From positions 2,844 through 56,145 of the forward strand of contig PDUO01000126.1 in assembly GCA_003008705.1 (NCBI GenBank): a stretch of 53,302 bases of DNA, given 5' to 3'. This DNA comes from Pezicula radicicola (Eukaryota; Ascomycota; Leotiomycetes; Helotiales; Dermateaceae). Of this stretch, positions 23,763-33,860 are shown piece by piece (position 1 is the first letter of the stretch; every line of letters begins with the position of its first letter). The position numbers and the translations under genes are program-made. Under the pieces are notes generated by a model, which was not told the origin of the DNA, searched no databases, and saw only the letters and a program-made list of their open reading frames with translations.

Positions 23763-25301
23763 ATTGCCATTGCGACCACCAAAAGTAGGTGTATCAAGAC
23801 GAGGGCGTATAACATCGTTGTTAAGATCAACATTAAGATTTCTATCGCCGTCACCGTCAACGTTACTATTACCGTTACCGTTACCGTCGACATCAATACC
23901 ACCAGACGCAACTGTACGATAAGACATCGGTAACGGACGGAAAAAATTAGCCGAGGACAATGGCGAGGACAATGGTGACGATACTTGTTGTACTAGAGCT
24001 GCCAACTTTGATTTTGATTTTGAGTTGGAAAACCACGAACACGAAGCTGAAGCCAAATTTGAACCTAAACCCAAACTTGCATTTGGATTTGGATTTGGAT
24101 TTCCATTTTGATTCATGGTAGTAGTAATATTGGTGTCGGTAATGTGAGTAGCTTTGGTGGCCGTACCAGTGGTGGTTGGGGAAGAAGAAGTCTTTGTGTT
24201 CTTTGTAAATGCTGTAGAGATAGAGGTAAATGGTTTAGAAGAATATAGCTGCGGCTGTGGATATGGCTGTGGTTGTGGTCGTGGTCGGAGAGGGTTTTTG
24301 ACTTGATTCTTGCTAGTAACGGCCATTTGTTGCGTATTGTCGTTATTATCACTTCCATGACCACCACCACTAAGCTCATCCCCAACACCCCACGGCCATC
24401 CCAACCCCCCCTCTTGAGAATACCCCATCCCTATCATCGCCACTATAACCCCCCTAAAAATCCCCTTTACCGCACCAAAAACCCAAGCCAAAACAATCCA
24501 AGAAATCCATATAACTCCCCTAAAAACCAACCAAGGCCTACAAAGCCAGACCCCAAATGACTCTATCGAAGCATCGAACTTCTTCTGGATACTTAGATGG
24601 TTCAACGATTGATACAAGAGAGCTTTATAGATTCCGTAGAAGATAAGAAGCCCAAATATAATGTGTTGGATATAGGCGATATTACAGATTGTAAACGGGT
24701 AGGCGAGGCTGAAGATGTTAAGGATGTTAGGTTTGGGATTGAAGTCTAGCTGGGTTGGTGTGGGTTGGGGTTGAGATGCGTTGTTTGTGGCTGGTTGTGA
24801 GGAGACTGGGAATTGAGGGCGTAGGATGATGGATGTTTGGTTTTGGTTTTGGTTTTGGTTTTGGTTTTGGTTTTGGTTTTGGTTCTGGTTCTGGTTCTGG
24901 CGATGGGATTTGAATTGGGATAATAGGAGATTTTGGAGATTGGTTAAGAGACATTGCCATGGGATTGATTTCAATTGGAAGTATTTGATCATCATGCGAG
25001 GGACTAGGTATAGTAATGATGCTGTGACCCCGACGAACTTGGGAAGAATGGACAGAAGGCAAGAATAGATGGCGATGGTGTAGATTGCACGGTGTTGATA
25101 TAGGGGGGTGAACCGCACAAAGGTGCCGAGGACGAGGATAAGGATAACGAGGCTGAAGATGAAAGTTCGATAGGACAAGCCACGCACAGGACGGGGGCTC
25201 TGTATTGGTTTGAATTCTGGGTGGGCGGCCAATTGAGGAGAGGGTTTGACTTCAGATGGCTCAAGCTTCAGTGGAGAAGGATTCAATTGAGAAGGCTTCA
25301 A
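23024..25301 (-). CDS. Membrane protein with Gln-Asn repeat and low-complexity tail, family not recognised
   Basis: An open minus-strand frame of about 601 codons runs from ATG 25301 to 23496. It starts with three KPS-type repeats (KPSQL, EPSEVKPS), then a hydrophobic pair (TFIFSLVILILVLGTFV, YTIAIYSCLLSILP). A pure Gln-Asn dipeptide run (24835-24900) follows, then further hydrophobic segments (YIQHIIFGLLIFYGIY, FRGVIWISWIVLAWVFG). A long tail is rich in Asn, Gly, Ser and Pro encoded by hexamer repeats. A second frame (about 23434 to 23024) continues the same kind of sequence (Asn-Pro and Ser-Asp repeats, then a run of Glu) after a probable one-base slip near 23515-23600. The two may be one gene with a slip in simple repeats or a sequencing error. 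Possibly four or more membrane spans. No function can be given. Confidence 0.5.
24835..24900 (-). repeat. GGTTTT hexamer repeat (Gln-Asn run on minus strand)
   Basis: About nine tandem copies of TTGGTT/TTTGGT, read on the minus strand as alternating Gln and Asn codons inside the membrane protein gene. Length is likely to vary between strains. Confidence 0.9.
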
Positions 25302-25393
25302 ATTCCTTAATTAATTAATTAATATTTTATTCCCCCATTCCACTGTTCCCCCATTCCACATCCCCATCATTCCCCATTCCCCAATTCCACACC

Positions 25394-26056
25394 ATGGACC
25401 TCCAAAATGATATCAAGCGCCGCCGCCGCGACAGAGCTGCCGTCGTTAATACAATGTGGACAATGACGCCCGAGCAACTCCTCTGTGCTTCATCATCTTG
25501 CCAGGCATTATCACCACCGTCACCATCACCATCACCACCCCCCCCCCCCAGGAACCTGCTCAGCCAAGTCCCTTCCATCTGACTGCCGAGGAGAGGACTC
25601 AATTTGCCTGCTTGCCACTTTCGACACATCTCCTTGACAATCCTCCGCCACGTCGCAGCAGCTCGCTCTTTCAGCCAACAAGAACTATGCCAGCTGGTAA
25701 TGAGGAGTGTCGGAGAACGAGATCTCTGCCAGATCGCTTTCCCAATGATGCGCTGCCAATTCCTCTGGAACCCTTCCATCTTCCTCTCTCATCACTTGGC
25801 GAGTCCCAGAACAACATCAACAACACGCCTGGCAAGACATCCTCTAACGAGCTATCCACGGCGCCATCACCTCAATCATGCCCCTCCTGCACAACACCAC
25901 ACCCCGCCTGTACGGCTGGACAGTGTGCACGTGTCTTCTGTGTTGCTTCCCTTCCTTCACCCCTCCCCTTCACCTAACTTGATTGCTCGCTTATTTCCCT
26001 CTCACTCTCTCTCAAATCAGACATACAAACCAACTATCAAGGATCAACAAAACTAA
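25394..26056 (+). pseudogene. Possible small protein relic with basic N-terminus
   Basis: ATG 25394 opens a frame with a basic start (KRRRRDRAAVV) and a hydrophilic helix, then a His/Pro/Ser-rich low-complexity part with a run of 12 C bases at 25538-25549. The frame stops at TGA 25580 and then stays open to 26056. It diverges from the minus-strand membrane gene, about 90 bases away, so the two could share a promoter region. No family recognised and reading frames on the opposite strand are similarly open, so support is weak. Confidence 0.25.
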
Positions 26057-26111
26057 CACAACCCCCTTCCCCATCACTGCAGCCCAAATCGAGCACACCT
26101 ACGGTTTCGGC

Positions 26112-27305
26112 ATGTGTCCACCACCCAGCCACGGCCAGAACCACGCCTCTACCACCGAAATGTTCACTATCGAAGAATTAACCGTATATCTTGAATCAAT
26201 CTCCGACCCAACGTTCTGGACTAAAACGGTCGCGCTAGGAGAAAACCTCTACGACCGAGCCTTAATCCTGCGGTCTCAACGGGACTTACTACGAAGCCTA
26301 GCACGAAGATGGCGATTTTCAGTCCCAGACCCCCTGCCCAACAATCCAAACGTACTCCCGGCAGTCCAACAAGCCGTCTTAGGAATAAGCACGCAAGGAA
26401 ATGAATTAACCGGATACAGTTATACAGTAAGTAGTAACTATATGATCAGGACCACAATCCTTGGCTACCTAAAAACGCGCATCCAAGAGAGAGGAACACT
26501 AGACTCTCAACTCCGAAAAGATTTCCTCAATTTCTGCCAATGGGCCATCACATCCCTCTCCAAACTCCTCGATACTTCTCAAATAGTCCTGGAATTAAGT
26601 TATAAGGCCGAATCCGACATCAATCAATTATCAATCGTCCTCCACACCCTCGAAGACCAAAGACTCCATCAACTCCAAGAATCCCGACGGCTCGCCCTTC
26701 AAGAATATCATGCCAAACCTTTCTTCATTCGTCTCTTCACTTCCCCGAATGTTGATGCTGATGGTCATGGTCATGGTGATGATGATTCTTCCATCTTTCT
26801 CGCTTCCGATATCCAATTCATCAAGAAATAGCACAACGACATTGTCGAGCATCTGGAAGCGGTTAAGGAAAATGTTGTAGGGTAGCATAAGCATTGGATT
26901 GAATTTCAGGATTTTCTTCTGAATCAGCCGATTTCGAAGGGGGGGCAAGGAGGTGGAGGTAGAAGTCGAAGTCGAGGTGGAGATGGAGATGGAATAATAG
27001 AAGCGAGAGTGAAGGAGATATCGGATTTCGAAGTTAGAGCTCTGGTGGAACAATTGGAAGGGATATTACATATCTGGGAGATGAACGCTTGTTGGATTCG
27101 GGCTTCTGAGATGAAGAGGATGGAGTTGATGCAGAGTGCGAAGGGGAGTAGTAGTGGTGGTAGGTATGGTAAGGATAGGTTTACGATTGATAAGGAGAAG
27201 GAGTTAGAGAAGTTTTTTCCAAGGGGGATCGCTGCTAGAGCTGGAACTGGTGCTGGTGCTAGTGCTAGTAAAGGAAAGAGGGAAAGAGAGGGAGGCTTTA
27301 TTTAA
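26112..27305 (+). pseudogene. Helical protein with two in-frame stops, family not recognised
   Basis: From ATG 26112 (or 26160, MFTIEEL) one frame extends to TAA 27303-27305. It is interrupted only by TAG 26829 and a second TAG near 26883, so it is either recently inactivated or read through. The protein is mostly helical: DPTFWTKTVALGENLYDRALILRSQRDLLR, then several long amphipathic helices with regular Leu spacing. A His-Gly-Asp run and an Arg-Ser-Gly run from simple repeats follow, then a C-terminal helix (FEVRALVEQLEGILHIWEMN). The DPTFWTK region resembles the C-terminal part of the minus-strand pseudogene at 6.5-7.9 kb. Localisation and function unknown. Confidence 0.5.
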
Positions 27306-27486
27306 GATAGATTGATTTATTATATAAATAAATTTTGTTTAAATAAAGAAAGACCAAATAAATTACGAGTAATCCGTAGCAAAGCGCTACTAAACTTCCT
27401 TCCTAATACTTATGTTCCAAATCTCTTCCCTAAGTTCATTGAATCAGCTAGTAATCCTTTGTGATCAACAACTCAAAATTCCTATA

Positions 27487-28430
27487 TCAATCCATTGATT
27501 CATTCTTAGCCGGCACTATCTCACTGATGGCCAACCCCTCCATCAACACACTAAATACCTTGCCCGCCTTCGTAAGCTTGTCGGCAGTTACGTACAACTC
27601 TCCCCTCTCATTGTTGAGCTCATTCACCTTTGCTAAGGCTTCATTACACTGCGTCACCAATCTCTTCTTCTCCTCATCCCAAAGAGAAGCAAGCTTTTTG
27701 TGTAATCCCAACTCTTCTTTAGCCACGCGCAAAGCATCTTTCTTCTTAGCATTAAGCTCGCTAAGCTTTTCAACCTGCACACGAGCTTCCTCTTGTAATT
27801 CGAGAAGTTTTAGTTCAAGGTCGTGCTTCTCGATATTCTAAAGGATAGAAAATCTAGGTTTTTTGTTAGTTAATGACATTTTTAAACAGAAATTAAATAC
27901 AAGACAGTAAGTAAGTGAGAGAGTGAGAGGAAGGAAGGAAGGATTATTTACCGTAGTTCGAAGCGCCTCTACTAAAGATCTTTCCAATACTGAATGCCCT
28001 TGTTCTTCAGGGTTAACAACAGCCTCAGCATCAACCTCAATAACACTGGGTCCAGGGCGAGAATTGACTTCCTATGATTGATTCTTGCGTTAGTCATCCC
28101 CCCTTTAGCGAAAGCAAAAGCAAAAGCAAAAGGAAAGGGAAAAGGAAAGGGAAAAGGAAAGGGAAAAGCACATCCCAAAACCAAAGTTGATAAAACTAGC
28201 AAACCCAAATAAAATATAGCATTATAACATACCATAGCAGCATTATTAACTCTCAAAATTTCCCTTTCCCTTTCCCTCTCCCTTTCCACATCCTGTCTTA
28301 AGAAGAGGTCATCATCATCATTTTCGACATCTCTCCAATCAATAATAACCTCCTCCTCGGACTCATCCTCTTCAATATCGGCGCTATCATGCCCAGCTTC
28401 TTTATCGGGTACAATGCTAGTACCAGGGTT
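27487..28430 (-). CDS. Multi-exon coiled-coil protein, family not recognised
   Basis: Minus-strand gene model with intact splice sites. The last exon (27837-27487, 117 codons) is a coiled coil (NIEKHDLELKLLELQEEARV ... KLSELNAKKKDALRVAKEE). It is preceded by an intron at 27951-27838 (GTAAAT donor, CTAAC branch, TTTAG acceptor), an exon of exactly 40 codons (28071-27952), a second intron (28232-28072, GTATGT donor, ATAG acceptor) and an acidic exon (DIEEDESEEEVIIDWRDVEND) ending at 28233. All joins are phase 0 and the frame is open to TAA/TAG-free end at 27487. The acidic exon has no Met in frame, so a further 5' exon is missing; an acceptor (TATCACAG) near 28430 would fit. One of the few unbroken models in the window. 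Confidence 0.6.
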
Positions 28431-29144
28431 ATGGCTGTGATAGAAAATGAGAAGGAAACTTGCGATCAAACAGGTAAGTCACTAGCATGTCAGTGACATC
28501 TCTGTTTTCGAATTTAGTCTACTAACTTGATTGTTTTTACAGCCACCACCAATGCCAACCCCACTGCCACCCCTACTCTTGCAGGGGATGCGGATGCGGG
28601 CAAAGAACTACCTGACATTTCAAACTACCTCTCCGCGCCTGATTCGTCTGTTGGCTCGGAATCTGATCCAGATGAAACTCGATCCTTAGCTTCTGCCAAT
28701 ACTTCTTTCAGTGATGTATGCCATCCCGTGTTCAACTTATTAATCAAGTCCAGACACTTACTCCACTTTTCACTCCCCACCTCTCCACCTATCTGCCCCT
28801 CTGTCTCTCCTCATCTTCCCTAATTCTCAGTCATGCACAATATATTAACACCACAGCTGCAGAAGCCAGCCTCAACACCACAACCAACATCTAGCATCCA
28901 CTTCTATCCTGCCAACATCAAGTTTAACAACCCTAAGATCCACGACGCTGTCATCAAACCCCAAAGCCCTACTAGCAACATTGAAAACTACAAAAACATC
29001 CACAAGCACAATCAGAAGGTCCAAAACTGTATTACCGAGCCCGTCCACCTTATACACACCTTGCGAACCAACTCCCCACACGAGAGTACTAGGCCGATTG
29101 AAATTATTCGCACAGAGTTAAAGACTATACTTGCTCTTTTGTAG
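28389..29144 (+). CDS. Small three-exon gene, family not recognised
   Basis: Exon 1 (28389-28473) starts MPSFFIGYN. Intron 28474-28542 has a textbook CAG/GTAAGT donor, CTAAC branch and TTACAG acceptor. Exon 2 (28543-28715) is Thr/Asn/Pro-rich then acidic. Intron 28716-28856 (GTATGC donor, CACAG acceptor, 141 bases) keeps phase. Exon 3 ends at TAG 29142-29144 with a His/Asn/Thr-rich helix. The splice joins keep one frame over about 166 codons. Exon 1 overlaps the acidic exon of the minus-strand gene in antisense. The protein has no domain I recognise. An earlier AG at 28830 would give an immediate stop, which supports the chosen acceptor. Confidence 0.4.
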
Positions 29145-29244
29145 GGATACTATAGAAGGTTTACTTACTATGTCGGGAGGTATAAAGTACATTTAATACT
29201 GTACGTAGTAAACAAATGTCATTTGCTGGTGTTGCTTAGGCTAG

Positions 29245-29500
29245 TTAACTATATTAGTTCGAATTGCCATGCCCATATAATTCGATTTTAGAGCCTTAGG
29301 CAGACGTTGCATTAGGTAGATGTTGCCTTAATTTCTATATATAATAAATAGCCTTACGTATTACTCTGAAAAGGTATAATAGTCTTGATTATTTGTCCTA
29401 AATAGGAAAAAAACGGCTGTCAAGATTGTGCTAAGTTTACGCCAAGAAAGTCTATTTTCTAGTAACATTGCCCCCCGCGAAACAATCTTCTTCTCCGTCA
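29245..29500 (+). repeat. Dispersed repeat, copy B
   Basis: Same-orientation partner of the copy at 10030-10275. It keeps more C and G than copy A (for example TTCGATTTTAGAGCC against TTTTATTTTAGAGCC). Starts near AACTATATTAGTT and ends past the CCCCCC run around 29476. Sequence beyond both ends differs between the copies. Confidence 0.85.
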
Positions 29501-30207
29501 TACCTCCTTCTAAGAAGCATATTAAGATAGGACACTTCCTTTTGCCGACTACAAGTGATAGAGCAGTAGAAGGTGGGTCTTCTTCGGCTGTGGCTTGCAG
29601 CAAACCCCCCTGTTCGCACGGCGCACAGATCCAAAAGAGAAGAAAAACCTAGCCTTATGGGTCCCCTCTCAGCTCTAATATATCCACTAGCTCCTGCGCA
29701 CTACTGAGAATACCCAGAAGCAGGACCTCATTATTTCGTTTGGCCTCGTGAATAAATCCAATGGCTGGTACCAACCCCCTAAACGGATGTTATAGCCCAG
29801 CTGGAACCCGATGTGAGCTTGAACATTCTTCAAGGCAGAGAAATATGCTAATAGATCTTGTCCACGCCTTTACTTAGTATGGCACGGAATCCATTTTGGC
29901 CTCATCGAATGATCCTTTCTGCAGAACTGGTTGGAAGTATGTGCAATAGGACAAACTTCCGCTCTAGGCGAAAGGCTCTAAGCCGGCATCCCAGCACGCG
30001 TGTTTTAGGGATTAACTGCGAAATTGTTGGTGTAGAGATGTAGCTTTTGCGATAAGGCTAACTGGTGCCCGCATTTCCACGGAAGATAAAACGAGGCAGA
30101 AAGCTGCACTTTTGGAGCCAAAATGTGTAGTTGCTTCACGCAGCCACCTCAGATGTCGACCTGTCGTGGCTCATACTTTTGCCAGGCCGCACACTCACCT
30201 CTCGATG
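29501..30207. other. No gene seen
   Basis: Ordinary-composition sequence with short open frames on both strands and no family motif. It may hold the far end of the element that carries repeat copy B and the promoter of the NLR gene that follows. Confidence 0.4.
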
Positions 30208-32666
30208 GCTCCGAGTTTATTTAGTTTAGTAAAGAGTCTATTCGGCGGGGAGGGCGACGGAAGTGCTCAGTCCGATAATATTCCACCGATTCCGGTAGAA
30301 ATGGTTGCGGGCCTCCAACTTGCTCGACAGGCTAACCATCTTCCAAGAGGACACACGGGGCATCAGATTCCTAACGCATCCAGTTGCCGAAGCGGACGTT
30401 GAGTGCGTCGTGCCAATTTCTTGGCTTGCTCCGCTAACTGAGGACAGCATTGTAACAGTCCATGGATTGGGAGGAGATGCATTCCAAACTTGGACCGCCT
30501 CGAACAGTAAATTGTAGCTACGAGACTTTCTGCCAACTCAGCTCAAAGACCCTCCCGACGACTTTAAAAACGGCCCCAACAACATTACGGTGGCGCGTAT
30601 CATGACCTTTGGCTACGACGTCAATATGTTCACTAAAGCTTCGAGCGAACGTTCGTTCCAATTTGCAGAAGACTTACTTGGACAGCTGAACGATCGGAGA
30701 TCAGGCGCTGCCGTACGTCCCAACTCCATGCCAACGAGGGGGCTCACTACTAATGCAGCATGTAGAGTAAGCGACCGTTAATAATAGTTGGCCACAGCTT
30801 GGGCGGCATTGTAATCAAGAAGGTACAGTATTCAGCACTAACTGCCTAGATTTAACAACTTGCGAGGTTATTTCTTACCCGGAACAGGCTCTGCATATCG
30901 CTCGAACGAACCCTGACACGACAGCATGTTACGAAGTGTCGTGCATCTTTGCTTTTTTGGCACTCCACACCTAGGCGCGAATTCAATGGCAGAGACGTCG
31001 GGAACCAAGCACGAACCGTTGGTTACTTGACACTGAGTTGTTTCGTTCCTAGCATAGGAGTAAAGGGGGTTCTCTTTTGCTGCACGGCTCGATTGGTTGT
31101 GGAAAGACTACGCTCCTCAATGCTATTGAAAAATGGTGCCGCGATGAAAGCGAAGCTTCGGATGACCGGCCTATTCCTAACCTTATTATCACTTTCTACT
31201 TCTCGTCTACGACAAACGGCCGATCTAACCTAAATGGATTTCTTCGACTTTTCCTAGCTAGGTTCTGTAACCCCACCTCTGTAGCGAACTAGTTGCAAAG
31301 GTTATTCAACAAGCACAACTAGGGAACTATTCCGGAGGAATCTTCCAACGACGAACTCAAAGAAGTTATCAAGGGAGAAATCGTAGACTGCGCGGCGCGA
31401 TACATTTATCTCCTGGTGGATGGCCTTAATGAAATCCCGCATGATTCGAGCCGCAGGCGGCTTACGGAGAACTTGAGTGAACTTGCCTCCTTCGGATATG
31501 GAAACCTCCATATGCTTGCGACATCTCGTCTTGAAGTAGACATATCGAGATACTTGCAGCGCAAATGGAGCACGATGGCAATCCCACCAAGTAGTGTCAA
31601 GGATGATATCGAACTTTATGTCACAAACGAAATTGAGAGACGTGAAGAACTGAAGGAGTTGGAGGAAGACGTCCGCAGAGAGATCATATTAGCATTGACA
31701 GGCTCCAACCAGTCGATGTAAGTAGAGCGGCTGCACCATCAGGATTCCTGTCTCAGGCATGTGCCCTTTGGCGTCTCGGAAACGTACTGAATGGCGATTT
31801 GCAGGTTCCATTGGGCTGCTCTGCAGTTGGACGCACTCCTGGATTCAGGCCTACTGCTCGAACCTGACATTACCGAGATATTGCGCACCATACCACAGAC
31901 ACTCAACGATACGTACGACGCCATTCTAAAGAGGATTCAGTATCCTTGTCAGCGCACCCTCGCAATTACCGCATTGTGTTGGCTCACTCTGGCTCATCAA
32001 CCTTTGCTTATAGAAGAGCTTACTGAAGCCTGCGCGATATCACTTGAGAAGGGAGGTTGCCTTTTGTGGAAGCGCTTGAACACGCTCGAAGTCCTAAAAC
32101 TACTTCCTTATCTTATCGTTCTTGAGCCACATGTCGACATGAAGACGGCAAGAAACGTCGCTAGTGGCAAGCATTATATACTGTTGTCCCACTTTTTGGT
32201 CAAGGAGTATCTCCTTGGAGACAAAATGTCGCCGGAAATCGCGAGCCTGTTCAAGGTCGACACGAAGGAATCTCACCGAATTATCTCGGACAGCTGTATT
32301 GCTTACTTGTATCTGACCAACTCCGCCGAAAAACGGACCTACAACTATCCTCTTAGAGCATACGCATGGAATCTGTGGGCCTTGAATGCGGTTTCTAGCA
32401 AAGCTGTGGCTAGCAAGGAGGCGGAAGAGCGTGTGCTAGAGTTATTTGAGAGAGTCGTATTTAACCAGAGTGTGCCCTCTGCGAGATGGCATTCCCTTGC
32501 AGAGCCACACGTCCGACATCAACATAACGATGCATCGGGAAAATTGTACAATTTCCGGACGACCTTGCGAACATGGTTCAATGGCTTGCTGACTCGCGGC
32601 AAATGGAATCTGTCCTACAAGCACTGTAGGTTCCATACTTCTTTGAAGAGTACCGAGGAAACTTAG
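30208..32666 (+). pseudogene. Alpha/beta hydrolase-NACHT NLR pseudogene
   Basis: A STAND receptor with a lipase-like N-terminal effector domain (SesB-type layout) and a NACHT NTPase. Seen: VHGLGGDAFQTW (about 30464), LRDFLP, ARIMTFGYD and, after splicing, VGHSLGGIVIKK with the nucleophile Ser, followed by FGTPHLGAN. The NACHT part has Walker A GSIGCGKTTLL (about 31086) and Walker B YLLVDGLNEI (about 31408). It then has LATSR, FHWAALQLDAL, a winged-helix-like region and LSHFLVKEYL. Introns still fit: 30713-30765, 30823-30887 and 31718-31804 (GTAAGT, joining to MFHW). Lesions: a frame change near 30300, TAG 30515 at a Trp position, a slip in the T-run at 30953-30958, and TAGs near 31289 and 31319. 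It ends at TAG 32664 without a repeat domain. Confidence 0.88.
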
Positions 32667-33827
32667 GACCATTGTACAAACCTTTGGCTGGGTCTGAAAT
32701 CCGCTTGATCAAAGTCTATCCCAGCCAGCACTGGTTTACAGGGATCAGATGCGGTACGCATACCGTTTCGCTGGAATCACATCCAAAGTACGAAGCAATG
32801 TCGTATATCTGGGGTCGGGATCCGGCGAAGAAGTTTATATAGCTTAACGGAGCCCCTTTCCTTGTGAATATTAACGCGTTCGACAACCTTTGTGGCTTAG
32901 GCAGAGGGCGATCCAAGTATCGTATACTATGGGTGGACTCTGTGTACATCAATCAGCAGGATCAGGACGAATGGATGCGGGTTCCGTTAATGTCGTCGGT
33001 TTTCTCCAAGGCTGTTCAGGTTGCAATTTGCCTTGGAGAAGCTAATGATGATGATATCTGGGCTCTGAAAAATTTAGCGAGCGTCGATTGTCTGCTTCGC
33101 ACAGGCTCCGACGAGGATCTCGAGAATTTGAGGGAGGTCCTAGCTTCTAGTGCAGGTCGCGGTCCTTTCAAAAGTGTGCAAAAGCTGTTCGATCCAACAC
33201 GTCATCCATGGTGGTCGAGGCTATGGACCGTACAAGAATTAATGCTCGCCGGTAGAGGAGTAATTCTGTATGGGGACCATTTACTGACCTACGAGACTGT
33301 GCGAAGACTAGCCATCCGTATAGCCACTTTTCTTGGGACGCTGAAAAGGTGCACCTACTACCTCTCTTAGCCGAGAATGCAATTTCCCACACAGGGCCTA
33401 CGTTTAGAGCATGTGGAGCCTTCTGTAGGACGACATCAACCTTTGAAAGGCCAGACTGCCTTCAACTGAACAGCATTATTGCAGATGTCATTATACAAGT
33501 ATGCTGTCATATCCCCGGACATACATTAGCGATGATAGAGCGCGCTGCCTTTACACAATTTGTACCCATTCGCAAATGGTGTTTGACAAAAGGCGGCCTC
33601 GAAGGGCTTGTGCCACTCGACACGAACGTAGGAGATAATGTGGCGGTTCTGGACGGCGGGAAAACGCCTTACATTTTGCGACAAACCGATGATAGCTGCC
33701 GCCTCATCGGCGAAGCGTGAGTCCATTCAACACTAACGCTCCACGTTGGACCGAATGACTGACAGAGTCGTTTAGTCTCATACTGAAGATTATGGATGGC
33801 GAGGTTTTCGCGGAACTCTGCGGATAA
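32632..33827 (+). pseudogene. HET-domain (heterokaryon incompatibility) protein pseudogene
   Basis: HET domains act in fungal allorecognition and trigger cell death. The frame contains YEAMSYIWG (about 32790), the ILWVDSVYINQQDQDEW box (about 32927), VAICLGEA and PWWSRLWTVQELMLA (about 33207). After a frame change near 33345 it has the typical C-terminal part (GGLEGLVPLDTNVGDNVAVLDGG, YILRQTDD) and, near 33780-33827, IMDGEVF ending in TAA. A GTGAGT...GACAG stretch at 33718-33766 may be a last intron, but the phase is one base off. TAG near 32840 interrupts the core before LNG. The coding frame begins inside the last codons of the NLR gene in another frame, so the two genes abut; a start codon is not clear. 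Confidence 0.87.
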
Positions 33828-33860
33828 CAAGAGTCCAAGAGTGTTGCTGTTTGCCTCCTG

